NCBI RefSeq assembly: GCF_031460495.1
Contig: NZ_JAVKTS010000003.1
Span: 248,001-312,000 of the forward strand
DNA from: Tissierella sp.
GTDB taxonomy: Bacteria > Bacillota > Clostridia > Tissierellales > Tissierellaceae
DNA: 64,000 bases
Reading direction: 5' to 3'
The first letter of the stretch is position 1. Every line of letters starts with the position of its first letter. Below, in pieces: positions 45,464 to 54,126 of the stretch. The notes below the pieces were generated by a model. That model saw nothing but the letters and a program-made list of their open reading frames with translations, did no database searches and was not told the DNA's origin. The translations under genes were made by a program, and so were the position numbers.

Positions 45464-45940
45464 CTACACCTGATAAACTACTTCGAAATCTTCAAAAATT
45501 ACAGGCATATTATTTTTGAATTCATAGCCAAGGTCTTTTCCTTCCGATGTGAAAAAGCGAGTATGTCCCTCACGCCAAGACTCCAAAGAATCATCTTCAC
45601 CCTCGCGTTTACAAATATCATAAGTCATATCTTCAAATGGAATAATTGTTAATGCAGTTGTTTCAATAACACATCTTGGCACACCATCCCAATCAGTGAC
45701 GATACTAAGGTCACCAACTTCGGGTATACGATCACCTTCAATTTCATATCCCCATAGACTACTAGCTGTAGCCTTTTTTTGTCCAATTAATACCAATCGT
45801 AATAATTCATTGGCCCATTTTTCACTTAATTCAAAATGAAATACATCTAGATATCTTGTTGTTTCATCTCTGCTTGTCTCTCTTAAAAACTTTTTCCAAA
45901 ATATATCAATTTCTTCTTGAGAATATTTTTTATTTTCCAT
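45464..45940 (-). CDS. ASCH domain protein
   Basis: A 158-residue protein of the ASCH (PUA-like) family. YSQEEIDIFWKKFLRETSRD at the N-terminus and KKATASSLWGYEIEGDRIPEVGDLSIVTDWDGVPRC form the typical nucleic-acid-binding barrel, and ESWREGHTRFF follows. Some family members are nucleases or amidohydrolases acting on modified cytidine. It lies 12 bases after a GNAT gene and probably shares its transcript. Confidence 0.88.
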   Translation of the reverse strand: MENKKYSQEEIDIFWKKFLRETSRDETTRYLDVFHFELSEKWANELLRLVLIGQKKATASSLWGYEIEGDRIPEVGDLSIVTDWDGVPRCVIETTALTIIPFEDMTYDICKREGEDDSLESWREGHTRFFTSEGKDLGYEFKNNMPVIFEDFEVVYQV

Positions 45941-45952
45941 TATTGCTACCTC

Positions 45953-46429
45953 CTATTCTAATTCCAACCTTGCAACAACTTCACCACCTGAGATATCTCC
46001 ATTTTCAACAAATCCAAAGGAAGCATATAATCTACGAGCAACTTCATTTTTAGGATCATAGGATAGATAAACAGAAACTGCGTCTCCTTGTGGAAATGTT
46101 TTGATCAAATCTAATGCCTTAGCAAATGCTTCCCTCCCATATCCCTTTCCTTGAAAGTCTTTGTCAATCATGAACCTACAGATTCCATAACTTTCTTCTG
46201 AATAATCATTCTCTTCAGCTGTATCGTGGTACATCATCACAAAGCCAATAACAGTCTTGTCCTTACATATTGCATAAGACATAGGCGGAAGTTCATCATT
46301 TAGTAATGCAACATATGACTGTGCTAAACTATACATATTTGATGCAATGAAATCATCCTGCTCATCTTTAACTCTAAGTTTAATACAACTTTCCCAATTG
46401 TCCCAAGTAATCTTTTCTAAAGTAATCAT
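45953..46429 (-). CDS. GNAT acetyltransferase, polyamine type (BltD/PaiA-like)
   Basis: A 158-residue enzyme beginning ITLEKITWDNWESCIKLRV, the pattern of the Bacillus BltD diamine acetyltransferase group. The acetyl-CoA loop is KDFQGKGYGREAFAKALD, and YDPKNEVARRLYASFGF closes the fold. Spermidine or diamine acetylation is the likely role by family. GGGGGATAAGAG precedes the ATG. Confidence 0.88.
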   Translation of the reverse strand: MITLEKITWDNWESCIKLRVKDEQDDFIASNMYSLAQSYVALLNDELPPMSYAICKDKTVIGFVMMYHDTAEENDYSEESYGICRFMIDKDFQGKGYGREAFAKALDLIKTFPQGDAVSVYLSYDPKNEVARRLYASFGFVENGDISGGEVVARLELE

Positions 46430-46501
46430 CTCTTATCCCCCTTGAATAGTATAGTGAAATTGATATATTTTATTTTATACAAAAATTGTGCCAATCTAAT
46501 G

Positions 46502-47053
46502 TTAAGAATTAGGATTATGAATTGATACAGTCTTTTTATTTTCAATTATCAAACAAATACTAAATAAAATCTCTATTATAATCATCATAATTGCAAGCAT
46601 ATAGGGTTCAAAACTTATGCCTATAATCAACGATAAAATTGGAACTAAAATAGCAAACACTATATAAGATTTAGATTTATATAGCCAACCGTATGGTAGC
46701 AAATGTGCTCCAAAAATCATTGCTATTACCATTATCATTTTTTCAGGTAGTGTTGGATATATCCACATGGCAATCAATAAATATAGAATTTGATTTATAG
46801 AAAAAAGAACCCCCAGGTTGGTTAAAGGATTTTGTTTATTTTGAAAATCTACCTTGATTATTTTGGATATTAAAAATGCTAAAGGCATTAGTGGTGCTGT
46901 AGCACAGAATGTTAGCAAATTCTTGGTTAAAATAGGTAATGATGATAGATGAATAATGAGCACAATACCCCAAATAATAATTGATGCTAATATGAAGTGT
47001 AAGCCTTTCTTTTGTTTAATTGAACAATCCAAGCGTAATTCTTCTAGGTTCAT
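46502..47053 (-). CDS. DUF7010-like membrane protein
   Basis: A 183-residue protein with about six hydrophobic segments. The N-terminal MNLEELRLDCSIKQKKGLHF with FILASIIIWG resembles the uncharacterised DUF7010 family of Firmicutes (assignment from memory, moderate). No catalytic motif is seen. AGGAGG precedes the ATG. Confidence 0.7.
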   Translation of the reverse strand: MNLEELRLDCSIKQKKGLHFILASIIIWGIVLIIHLSSLPILTKNLLTFCATAPLMPLAFLISKIIKVDFQNKQNPLTNLGVLFSINQILYLLIAMWIYPTLPEKMIMVIAMIFGAHLLPYGWLYKSKSYIVFAILVPILSLIIGISFEPYMLAIMMIIIEILFSICLIIENKKTVSIHNPNS

Positions 47054-47172
47054 AATTAGTCCTCCTATGTATGTAATATAATAGATTAAGATTATTGCAC
47101 ATCGACATATTCTTTAGTGCTATGGCAAAATTCAAATGAATTAGTATTATCAGATGTCATTATCTAATCTAG

Positions 47173-47703
47173 TTAACAGTATTTACTCATCAGCCAGTTT
47201 ATTGCATCTAATATGTCGTCAGCTATGTAATCCGAATCAATTTCTTTCCAAAGATGTCTATACTCATTTAAACTTCCTTCACCCCATCCTGTCTTTACTA
47301 GAATCCTAATTGCTCCCACAGAGTTTGCTGCCATCATATCAGTGCCAACATCACCGATAACAACACAATTTGCTAAATTCAAATTATAATCTTTAGCTGC
47401 TTGGATCAACATCCCTGGTTTTGGTTTTTGACATTCACAGCTTGAATTCATCTCATGAGGACATATATATGAATCTGTAAAACCATAAGCTTCAAACTCT
47501 TTTCTAAAGTCCTCAACCTTTGCTTCTCCCCTATATATCCTATGCTGATTTGTAAATGCGAATATCTTTATCTCTTTTTCCTTTAATTTTTCTATTGCCT
47601 CAAAGAAGTTCTCATATGGTTGAAATTCATTTGGATGAATAAAATGACCATCTCCACCAATAGTACCATCACGATCTAAAAAAACAGCTTCGATTTTCAA
47701 CAT
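47173..47703 (-). CDS. HAD-IIIA phosphatase, GmhB-like
   Basis: The TTG at 47715 is part of the GGAGGAG site; the ATG at 47703 gives 176 residues. The catalytic motif is FLDRDGTIGGDG with the two Asp near residue 9-11. The loop CPHEMNSSCECQKPKPGM carries the Cys/His zinc site of the GmhB group, and VIGDVGTDMMAA is motif IV. Family activity is dephosphorylation of sugar bisphosphates or histidinol phosphate; no partner genes are present. Confidence 0.9.
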   Translation of the reverse strand: MLKIEAVFLDRDGTIGGDGHFIHPNEFQPYENFFEAIEKLKEKEIKIFAFTNQHRIYRGEAKVEDFRKEFEAYGFTDSYICPHEMNSSCECQKPKPGMLIQAAKDYNLNLANCVVIGDVGTDMMAANSVGAIRILVKTGWGEGSLNEYRHLWKEIDSDYIADDILDAINWLMSKYC

Positions 47704-47957
47704 TTTCTCCTCCAAATCTCATATCACACATAGCTGGTAAATCTAATCATATCTTGGAAAAACATAATGAATGTAACTTACTTAGTTACGCTCAAAATAA
47801 AAGAGACTAGGAAAAAATACTACTCATTACAGGCATATGCCAGTATCTTTTTCTTTTTTAGTATAGTAGTTTTTACTTTTTTCGATTTCGTAGAATATCT
47901 CCCAGTTAATTATTTTAAGTAATTATAAAGTTATTGCACATCACTCTGGCAGACGGT

Positions 47958-48464
47958 CTATAATAATAATTCTTTCATTTTATGTTTATAAAGTTTTGCA
48001 GTTTCGTGATAATCCATAATAATCCCTTCTTCTCTCACAAAATTTCCATATCCTCTAGGCTCTCCTTTTAATCGTGGGAAAAGTTGGAAATGCAAATGAT
48101 TCCTTTTGCCATCACATATTGTACACATATATACTTTTTCTGCACCTAAAATCTCTTTATGTAGTTTAATTATTGCATTTGATACTTTTAATATATATGT
48201 TCCTAATTCAATAGGCATCTCAGAAATGTCTTCATAATGTTCCTTCGATACAATAATTGTCTGCCCAGTTGCTCTTGGGTATCTTTCAAATTGACATCGT
48301 ACCATATCATCCTCGTAAAAAATTAAACCATCATCAGGGAATATATCTCCTGAATGAAAGTTATAACATCCAAAACATATGCCTTTTTCTTGCAATTCTT
48401 TTATCCTTTCAAATCTTTGATTTAGTTCTTTTTCTTCCCCTTCTGATAGCTTTTTTACATACAC
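47958..48464 (-). CDS. HIT-family hydrolase
   Basis: A 168-residue protein starting at GTG, 8 bases after AAGGAG. The histidine triad region is RNHLHFQLFPR, with the family pattern HxHxQ in place of HxHxH. CFGCYNFHSGDIF contains a pair of cysteines that could bind zinc. It probably hydrolyses a nucleotide or dinucleotide. The 240-base gap that follows has only an imperfect hairpin at about 47800-47870 ending in T residues. Confidence 0.85.
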   Translation of the reverse strand: MYVKKLSEGEEKELNQRFERIKELQEKGICFGCYNFHSGDIFPDDGLIFYEDDMVRCQFERYPRATGQTIIVSKEHYEDISEMPIELGTYILKVSNAIIKLHKEILGAEKVYMCTICDGKRNHLHFQLFPRLKGEPRGYGNFVREEGIIMDYHETAKLYKHKMKELLL

Positions 48465-48623
48465 TTTAACATCTCCTTTTAATATCGTTAATAAAAATTT
48501 CTACTATAAATTAACTGTCATCTCATATTTTCCTTATACTCAACCTACCTCTACTGTTATTTGATACCTATTTATTAGTACTCTAGTTTCATTATATAAA
48601 TAATGCGTCTTAACTCATAGGTA

Positions 48624-48989
48624 CTATTCAATTATATCTATTTTAGTTACAGTTCCTTGATGAAAATATAATTTCCAATCTGAAAATTCTTTTTTCCATA
48701 TGGAAGTTCTTAATGTTTTTATTTCTAAATCTATTTCATATGCAAGATAGTGTGCAATTATTAAATCTTCCTTAATTTCGTCTATTTTAAAGGCAAGTAT
48801 CTCAACATTCTTATCATTATCTAAGTTATTCAAATACTCTATGATTGAATTCTTATCAAAAACTTGCCCTGATTTCCCAAATTCAATAAATTCATCGTGA
48901 ATTCTATCATTTAGATTTTGTATATCATCACAAAACTTTTTCACAAAAAAGTCATTCTCATATTTCAATATCTGCTGTTCTAACCTCAT
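48624..48989 (-). CDS. NTF2-like (DUF4440) protein
   Basis: A 121-residue protein. The N-terminal helix LEQQILKYENDFFVKKFCDDIQNL, the central FGKSGQVFDKNSIIEYL and the closing RTSIWKKEFSDWKLYFHQGT follow the SnoaL/DUF4440 cone fold seen in many small stand-alone proteins. Function unknown. GGGGGAAA precedes the ATG. Confidence 0.85.
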   Translation of the reverse strand: MRLEQQILKYENDFFVKKFCDDIQNLNDRIHDEFIEFGKSGQVFDKNSIIEYLNNLDNDKNVEILAFKIDEIKEDLIIAHYLAYEIDLEIKTLRTSIWKKEFSDWKLYFHQGTVTKIDIIE

Positions 48990-49248
48990 AAAATTTCCCC
49001 CTTGAATTAAGTTTAATTTTCTTCTTAATACGACGCTTAATTTACTGTTATGACGCTAAAGACAAATTATACGAACTAATAATCAGATTTTAAATCTACT
49101 ATCTACTTTAATTTCATTTTATAAATAGTAGATTCATGTTCTACACCAGTGTTATGATTTTTAAAACTACTAGTTATAACTTGTTGATAACCTTATTGGT
49201 AATTCGCCATATAAGAAGATGATGAACTAACTTAACTTCGTATTATGC

Positions 49249-49857
49249 TTATCTAACATATGAGCGGTCACCCAAACGAGATATAATGCGTTTTTTATCC
49301 GAATCTTCATGCATGAATGATACACCGCCTGAACCACCCTGCATACCGCATCTATTAAGCATTTCAACATCCAAACCAAGCCATATTGAGTGAAATATGC
49401 CCAAAGTGATGCCATGAGAAACAATAATAATATTTTCTTCTGTACTCTCCATTATTTCACTGTGAAATTCTAAAAGACGATTCCAAAGTTCTCTCCTGGA
49501 TTCTGCGCCGTTATATTGTTTATCATCAATAGTTTTTATCTGACCCAAATCGTTTTCCCGCGCCCATTCTTTTGATTTTCCATTCGCCTCACCCAAATTT
49601 ATTTCCCTCAACAGGTTAGTTGGTATCGGCCTAATACCCAAAAAACCTGCTACAATTTTTGATGTATTCTTTGCCCGCAGTAAATCAGATGAATACATGA
49701 TGTATTTTTTGTCCTTGATTTCTTGGGAAAGATTCTCACCGATTCGTTTAGCTTGCTCAATTCCAACCTCAGTTAAATCCCAGTCTGCCCATCCGCCAAG
49801 CATTCTATTTGTGTGCTGAACGGATTGTGTATGCTGTATTGTAATTATGTTTTTCAT
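49249..49857 (-). CDS. Histidine phosphatase family protein with QHT in place of RHG
   Basis: GGTGGAG fits the ATG at 49857 (202 residues), not the TTG at 49878. The fold is that of the phosphoglycerate-mutase-like family: ADWDLTEVGIEQAKRIG, SSDLLRAKNTSKI, LREINLGEANG and IIIVSHGITLG. The catalytic RHG at the N-terminus is QHT (residues 8-10; IQHTQS), keeping the nucleophilic His but losing the phosphate-binding Arg. I believe this subgroup occurs in other Firmicutes. Its base composition looks slightly richer in G+C than its neighbours. Confidence 0.88.
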   Translation of the reverse strand: MKNIITIQHTQSVQHTNRMLGGWADWDLTEVGIEQAKRIGENLSQEIKDKKYIMYSSDLLRAKNTSKIVAGFLGIRPIPTNLLREINLGEANGKSKEWARENDLGQIKTIDDKQYNGAESRRELWNRLLEFHSEIMESTEENIIIVSHGITLGIFHSIWLGLDVEMLNRCGMQGGSGGVSFMHEDSDKKRIISRLGDRSYVR

Positions 49858-49930
49858 AAAAGCATCTCCACCTTCCAATTATATAAATAATAGTTGGTTC
49901 GCAAAATTTTACTAATGCGTCTATACTAAG

Positions 49931-50488
49931 TTATAAAATTCCCCAGTTCAATATATAATGACCAAAATATTTACCAATTTTCTCTACTTCAGTCATTACT
50001 ATCTTAATCTTTTCCTCTTTTAAGAACCAATTATCTTTTTTTATATCCCTCTCATCTATAATTGCAGAAACCATAAACTTAATATTTCCTGGAAATACTG
50101 TTTGATAAGTCATTAAAGCTCGACGTGAGTGATGTGCTTTACATGCCAATATCACATTATTTACATTTAAGTTCATTGATTCTATTACTTCCCAAGAATT
50201 TCTTGCATTATCGAAGGTATTTTTAGCTTGATCTTCTTTTAGTATTGCTTCTTTAGGTACACCTAGCTCTAATCCAATCCTTCTTAAAAAATTCCATTCA
50301 GTTTCGTTAATTTTTGAATTATACCCTCCTGAAGGCAAAATATATGGTGCTAAGCCTCTATGGTAAAGTTCTGCAGCTCTCTCCATCTGTTGTGGATGAC
50401 TGCCACCAGGCACCAATATAATATCTGCTTGTGAGATATGGTTTTCGACAAATACAAGCTCAGTTATGCAATCATAAGGTTTCTTCAT
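49931..50488 (-). CDS. YdcF family (DUF218) protein
   Basis: GGGGAG precedes the ATG at 50488; the GTG at 50500 would overlap the upstream gene. The result is 185 residues. Motifs are LVPGGSHPQQMERAAELYHRG, LPSGGY, EDQAKNTFDNARNSWEV and CKAHHSRRALMTY, all typical of YdcF. It lacks the N-terminal membrane helix of SanA-like members. The family has a Rossmann-like fold and may bind S-adenosylmethionine. Co-transcribed with the FMN reductase upstream. Confidence 0.9.
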   Translation of the reverse strand: MKKPYDCITELVFVENHISQADIILVPGGSHPQQMERAAELYHRGLAPYILPSGGYNSKINETEWNFLRRIGLELGVPKEAILKEDQAKNTFDNARNSWEVIESMNLNVNNVILACKAHHSRRALMTYQTVFPGNIKFMVSAIIDERDIKKDNWFLKEEKIKIVMTEVEKIGKYFGHYILNWGIL

Positions 50489-50496
50489 ATGATTTC

Positions 50497-51075
50497 TCAC
50501 TCCCCTACAATATTTAGTAACTTCCTAGCAAATTCTCTAGCTCCATTAACTGCTTCTTTAGTCTGAAATGATGCTAGATTATCCTCATCTCTTACAGAAT
50601 ACATACCCATGTAATTTAAATTTGAGTGTTTACATAGTCTTTTAATTCCTGTCTCAAAGGGACTTGTACCATATTCTGCATCATAGCCATGTGTTGCAAT
50701 TATAGCTAAGTTTTTCCCTTCCCATAAAGAACCTTTTGCACTACCATAGAACTTATTAAGACCATAATGACGATCAAGTAAAGCTTTCATTTGTGATGTA
50801 CAATACCAGGAATATATTGGTGTAGCTAATACAATACAATCAGAAGAAATTATTTCCTCCATGATTCCTAATACATCATCATGCTGCACACATCCATAGC
50901 TATCATTAATATTCTGGCAGGCATAACATCCTTTGCATGGCAAAATATCTTTTTCTGCCAAAGCTATATATACAACATCAGCCTTATCATTCTTCAATTC
51001 TTCTATGAATGGTTTTAATAATTCAGCGGTGTTTCCTTTTAATCTAGTGCTTCCCATTAATACACAAAATTTCAT
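50497..51075 (-). CDS. NADPH-dependent FMN reductase/flavodoxin-like
   Basis: GAGGTG is spaced for the ATG at 51075 (192 residues). The flavin phosphate loop is MGSTRLKGNTAELL (near residue 6-19), followed by PCKGCYACQ with three cysteines, and PIYSWYCTSQMKALLDRHYG. This is the iron-sulfur flavoprotein/NAD(P)H oxidoreductase type common in anaerobes. A sigma-H-like promoter lies immediately upstream. Confidence 0.92.
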   Translation of the reverse strand: MKFCVLMGSTRLKGNTAELLKPFIEELKNDKADVVYIALAEKDILPCKGCYACQNINDSYGCVQHDDVLGIMEEIISSDCIVLATPIYSWYCTSQMKALLDRHYGLNKFYGSAKGSLWEGKNLAIIATHGYDAEYGTSPFETGIKRLCKHSNLNYMGMYSVRDEDNLASFQTKEAVNGAREFARKLLNIVGE

Positions 51076-51099
51076 CCTCTTGTCACCTCTCAATTAACT

Positions 51100-51127
51100 A
51101 TTCTACAAATATTTCTAAATTCCTTCT
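51100..51127 (-). promoter_or_regulatory. Sigma-H-like promoter of the FMN reductase/YdcF pair
   Basis: The minus strand reads AGGAATT, 14 bases, GAATAG. It is 25 bases upstream of the ATG at 51075, giving a short leader that still contains the GAGGTG ribosome site. Confidence 0.7.
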
Positions 51128-51198
51128 TATTTTTGAAAATATGTTTTACAATAATTGATTAAAGCGTCTATTCTTTAGACTAATTAGTAGTTTAATAT

Positions 51199-51234
51199 AT
51201 AAAAAGAGCATTCATTTTTATACTTGAATGCTCT
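51199..51234 (-). terminator. Terminator of the hydrogenase operon
   Basis: A perfect 10-bp stem (51205-51214 with 51225-51234), followed on the minus strand by TTTTTATAT, 26 bases past the hydrogenase stop. Confidence 0.9.
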
Positions 51235-51259
51235 TTCTATTAATATTTAAGTTATTATC

Positions 51260-52753
51260 CTAATCCCCTAAAAAAGGATTTTCAAATGCTGTATTATATG
51301 GAGATTTTTTTGCAAAATCTTTTGCTTCTTTTTCACCCTTTTCAGTTGGTAATAATGTTCCAGGTCCACCAACACATCCGCCTGGACATGCCATACCTTC
51401 TAGTAAATATCCATTAAACTTTCCTGCTTTTGCCATTGCAAGCATTTTGCGACAATCTGATAAACCGTTTGCATTGTGTGTTGGTATTTCTGTTCCTGGG
51501 TGGGCTTCTTCAATACTTGCCTTCACTGAAGCAGCAACTCCTGATGCAAAAGCAAAATTTCTTCCTTTTGTCGATGCATCTGCTACAACTTCATCCTCTT
51601 CAATTTCGGAAACATCTATATTTGCCGCTACAAATATTGCAGCAAGTTCTTCATAGGTAATTACAAAGTCAACATATGGTCTGACTTCATCTTCCATAGC
51701 TTCAATCTTTTTAGAAACACATGGTCCTATAAATACTATTTTTCCATCTGGACTTCTCTTTTTTATAGCCTTGGCGGTTTCAACCATTGGCGTATTAGAT
51801 GAAGAAATATATTGGTATAGGTCTGGGAAAAACTTTTTCGCAGTCATTGTCCAAGATGGACAACAGGATGTGCCTAAAAATGGTTGTTTTTCTGGCACTA
51901 ATTCTGGAAACATTTCAGCTTCATGCTTAGCTGCCACATCAGCACCTAATGCTACTTCAATTATTTCTGTAAATCCCAAATCCTTGGCAGCTCTTACAAT
52001 TTTTCCTGGAGTTGCAAAAGGCCCAAATTGTCCTACAAAAGATGGAGCTATTATGGCATGTACCTTTTCTCTAGCCTTTATAGCAAGAACCAATTGAAAT
52101 ATATCAGTTTTATCAGTAATAGCTGCAAATGGACAATTAACTATACACATACCACAGCTTACACATTTATCATAATTTATCTTTGCTCTACCTAACTCAT
52201 CTGATTCTATTGCATCTACTCCACATGCAACTTGACAAGGTCTATCTAATTTCATAATAGCATGATATTGGCATGCCTTTGCGCATTTCCCACAATCTAT
52301 ACATTTTTCTTTATCTATTATGGCTCTATCTTTGCCTATGGAAACAGCATTTACTGGACAAACTATAACACATGGATGAGCTATACATTTTCTGCAATTA
52401 TCCGTAACAAAATGCTTTGAACTTGGGCAAGCTTCACAGGCAAACGGAATTACATTAACTAGAGGTTCTTTAATTATACTATGTGTAACTACAGCATCAT
52501 CAATATCCCTGGATAAACGAGAATTTTCGGCATTTGGTTTTCTATCCAACCCTAATCCTAATCTTGCTCTAGCAGCGACAATTGCTCTTTCATGGAAAAT
52601 ACTCCCTCTGTATTGAGGCACTTCTCCACTTATTACCTTATATGGAATATCATCTACTTCTGATGGATCGCATTCTTCCCAAGCTATCTTTGCTATTTCT
52701 GTGAATACTTGTCTCCTTATGTAAGTAATAGGCGTAAATAATCCTCTTATCAT
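51260..52753 (-). CDS. [FeFe] hydrogenase, group B type
   Basis: A 497-residue monomeric hydrogenase-like protein. N-terminal cysteine clusters (CEACP, CRKC, CVIVCP, CIDCGKC, CVSCGMC with CIVNCP) should hold several [4Fe-4S] centres. H-cluster motifs are TSCCPSW (295-301), GPCVSKK (343-349) and EGMACPGGC (452-460) followed by VGGPG. The P1 and P3 variants match group B rather than group A enzymes. It would oxidise or evolve H2 with ferredoxin, or act as a sensor; the group is poorly characterised. Its ATG overlaps the stop of the small 2Fe-2S protein (ATGA). Confidence 0.92.
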   Translation of the reverse strand: MIRGLFTPITYIRRQVFTEIAKIAWEECDPSEVDDIPYKVISGEVPQYRGSIFHERAIVAARARLGLGLDRKPNAENSRLSRDIDDAVVTHSIIKEPLVNVIPFACEACPSSKHFVTDNCRKCIAHPCVIVCPVNAVSIGKDRAIIDKEKCIDCGKCAKACQYHAIMKLDRPCQVACGVDAIESDELGRAKINYDKCVSCGMCIVNCPFAAITDKTDIFQLVLAIKAREKVHAIIAPSFVGQFGPFATPGKIVRAAKDLGFTEIIEVALGADVAAKHEAEMFPELVPEKQPFLGTSCCPSWTMTAKKFFPDLYQYISSSNTPMVETAKAIKKRSPDGKIVFIGPCVSKKIEAMEDEVRPYVDFVITYEELAAIFVAANIDVSEIEEDEVVADASTKGRNFAFASGVAASVKASIEEAHPGTEIPTHNANGLSDCRKMLAMAKAGKFNGYLLEGMACPGGCVGGPGTLLPTEKGEKEAKDFAKKSPYNTAFENPFLGD

Positions 52754-52989
52754 TGAATCACTCCTAATATTTCTGAAATCACCTTCTCTGAACTTGCGTG
52801 TGTAATTATTTTACCATTTAACTCAACTATTGGTGCTTTATTATCTTCACAAAACTTCAAGCATCTTACTGCTTCAATTTCAATTTTCTCTGGATATTCT
52901 AATTGTAAAGTCTCTAAGCTTTCTTGCAAATTCAAATTCCCCATCATTGTACAATGAGTTCCCATGCAAATCTTTACTTTAACTGGCAT
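52750..52989 (-). CDS. Thioredoxin-like [2Fe-2S] protein (NuoE-like)
   Basis: A 79-residue protein with Cys8, Cys13, Cys43 and Cys47 in the CX4C...CX3C pattern of thioredoxin-like 2Fe-2S ferredoxins (the NuoE C-terminal or HydC type). It overlaps the hydrogenase gene by 4 bases and is translated first, so it likely passes electrons to or from the hydrogenase. AGGAG precedes the ATG. Confidence 0.9.
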   Translation of the reverse strand: MPVKVKICMGTHCTMMGNLNLQESLETLQLEYPEKIEIEAVRCLKFCEDNKAPIVELNGKIITHASSEKVISEILGVIQ

Positions 52990-53152
52990 CTTATCACTCC
53001 TAGGAAGTATTTATTATATTGTTATAATTATATCATATCATAGATGAAATAATAGTAAGAATTACTCTTATGATAAAATCAGATTTAAAAATGAATCAAG
53101 GGGATGATTCTTATGATAATACATCAATAGAACCTTCCCCTTTACTCCTCTA

Positions 53153-53572
53153 TTATGGATGAGGTCTCAATATTTCTGTTCTTTTTTCTACATTTTGTTT
53201 AAGAAAATCATCCTTTACAACATATCTTTCGTGGTATCCTGCACCTATTTCACCTAATTCATCATATGCAGTAATTTCAAAGATAATTTTGTAATTCTTA
53301 ATTTCTATTATAGTGGCATTTACTGTAACAAGCATTCCTTTAGTTGTAGGTTGCAGATGATTGATATTTAATATTTTGCCTATTGTTAAGTAATCCTTTG
53401 GAAGTAATGGGTCTGCTAAATTTACTGCTGCTTCAATCATTAAAGCTGCTAAAGTCGGTGTTGCTAACAAATCCTTTATAGCTCCGCTTCCAAAATTCAT
53501 AGTCGTGTCATCTTCTGTAACCATCTTTTGAACAGCTTTAGACATACCTACTTTTAATTCATGCAATTCCAT
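53153..53572 (-). CDS. FlK-like hotdog thioesterase
   Basis: GGTGGAGGG fits the ATG at 53572 (139 residues), not the one at 53608. The sequence contains ATPTLAALMIEAAVNL and INHLQPTTKGMLVTVNATI, matching the fluoroacetyl-CoA thioesterase-like family, with Thr, Glu and His in the catalytic positions. It probably hydrolyses a short acyl-CoA. It lies upstream of the hydrogenase pair but is separated from it by a 160-base gap containing a direct repeat (TTATGATAA near 53068 and 53112). Confidence 0.85.
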   Translation of the reverse strand: MELHELKVGMSKAVQKMVTEDDTTMNFGSGAIKDLLATPTLAALMIEAAVNLADPLLPKDYLTIGKILNINHLQPTTKGMLVTVNATIIEIKNYKIIFEITAYDELGEIGAGYHERYVVKDDFLKQNVEKRTEILRPHP

Positions 53573-53755
53573 ATAATCCCTCCACCCCTCATTATAATAT
53601 ATTAACAATATATTTATTTAATAAATACCCAAATCTTCATTCTATATAGACCACTCAGTTTATTTAAGAATTGGTACTGCAGTATCATTTTATTATGTCC
53701 TGTAATTAATAGTTCATGCCTTCCCATCATAAAGTCAATATGAGTCTTTACTAAA

Positions 53756-54058
53756 TTACTCTTTTTCTTTCTTTTTCCTAGATATAGTTAAGCCACCGAA
53801 GCCACCTATTATCGCCATGTAAAATCCAAAATCATACCAAAACCCAGTATTTATTGACTCATAGATACTAATATTCTTGTTACCTATTGAAAATATCAAT
53901 GATAATGGTGCTATCCAACCATGCCATATGCCTGACAGAAAATTAGCTGGTTTCTCAAGGTCATATGACCCATCTCCTGGCATACAGCCTGTTAAAACAA
54001 ATAATACCAATACAATTAAAATGGATAATCTCAGTCTTTGAAATAGAATCTTATTCAT
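53756..54058 (-). CDS. Conserved small lipoprotein of unknown function
   Basis: A 100-residue protein with a signal ending VLTGC (Cys25 lipidated) followed by MPGDG. FLSGIWHGWIAPLSLIFSIG and INTGFWYDFGFYMAIIGG form conserved hydrophobic blocks, and the tail is very basic (SRKKKEKE). The GIWHG...NTGFWYDFGF pattern recurs in a widespread uncharacterised family (from memory). AAGGAGG precedes the ATG. Confidence 0.75.
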   Translation of the reverse strand: MNKILFQRLRLSILIVLVLFVLTGCMPGDGSYDLEKPANFLSGIWHGWIAPLSLIFSIGNKNISIYESINTGFWYDFGFYMAIIGGFGGLTISRKKKEKE

Positions 54059-54126
54059 TAAAATTCCTCCTTGTGCAAAATAGTTGTAATCAATTTCAAA
54101 TATCAGGGATAGTTCTTTTTCTTTGC

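Noticed and set aside
49227-49424. 65-residue frame overlapping the QHT phosphatase
   Set aside because: It is an out-of-frame shadow of the phosphatase C-terminus with no start signal.
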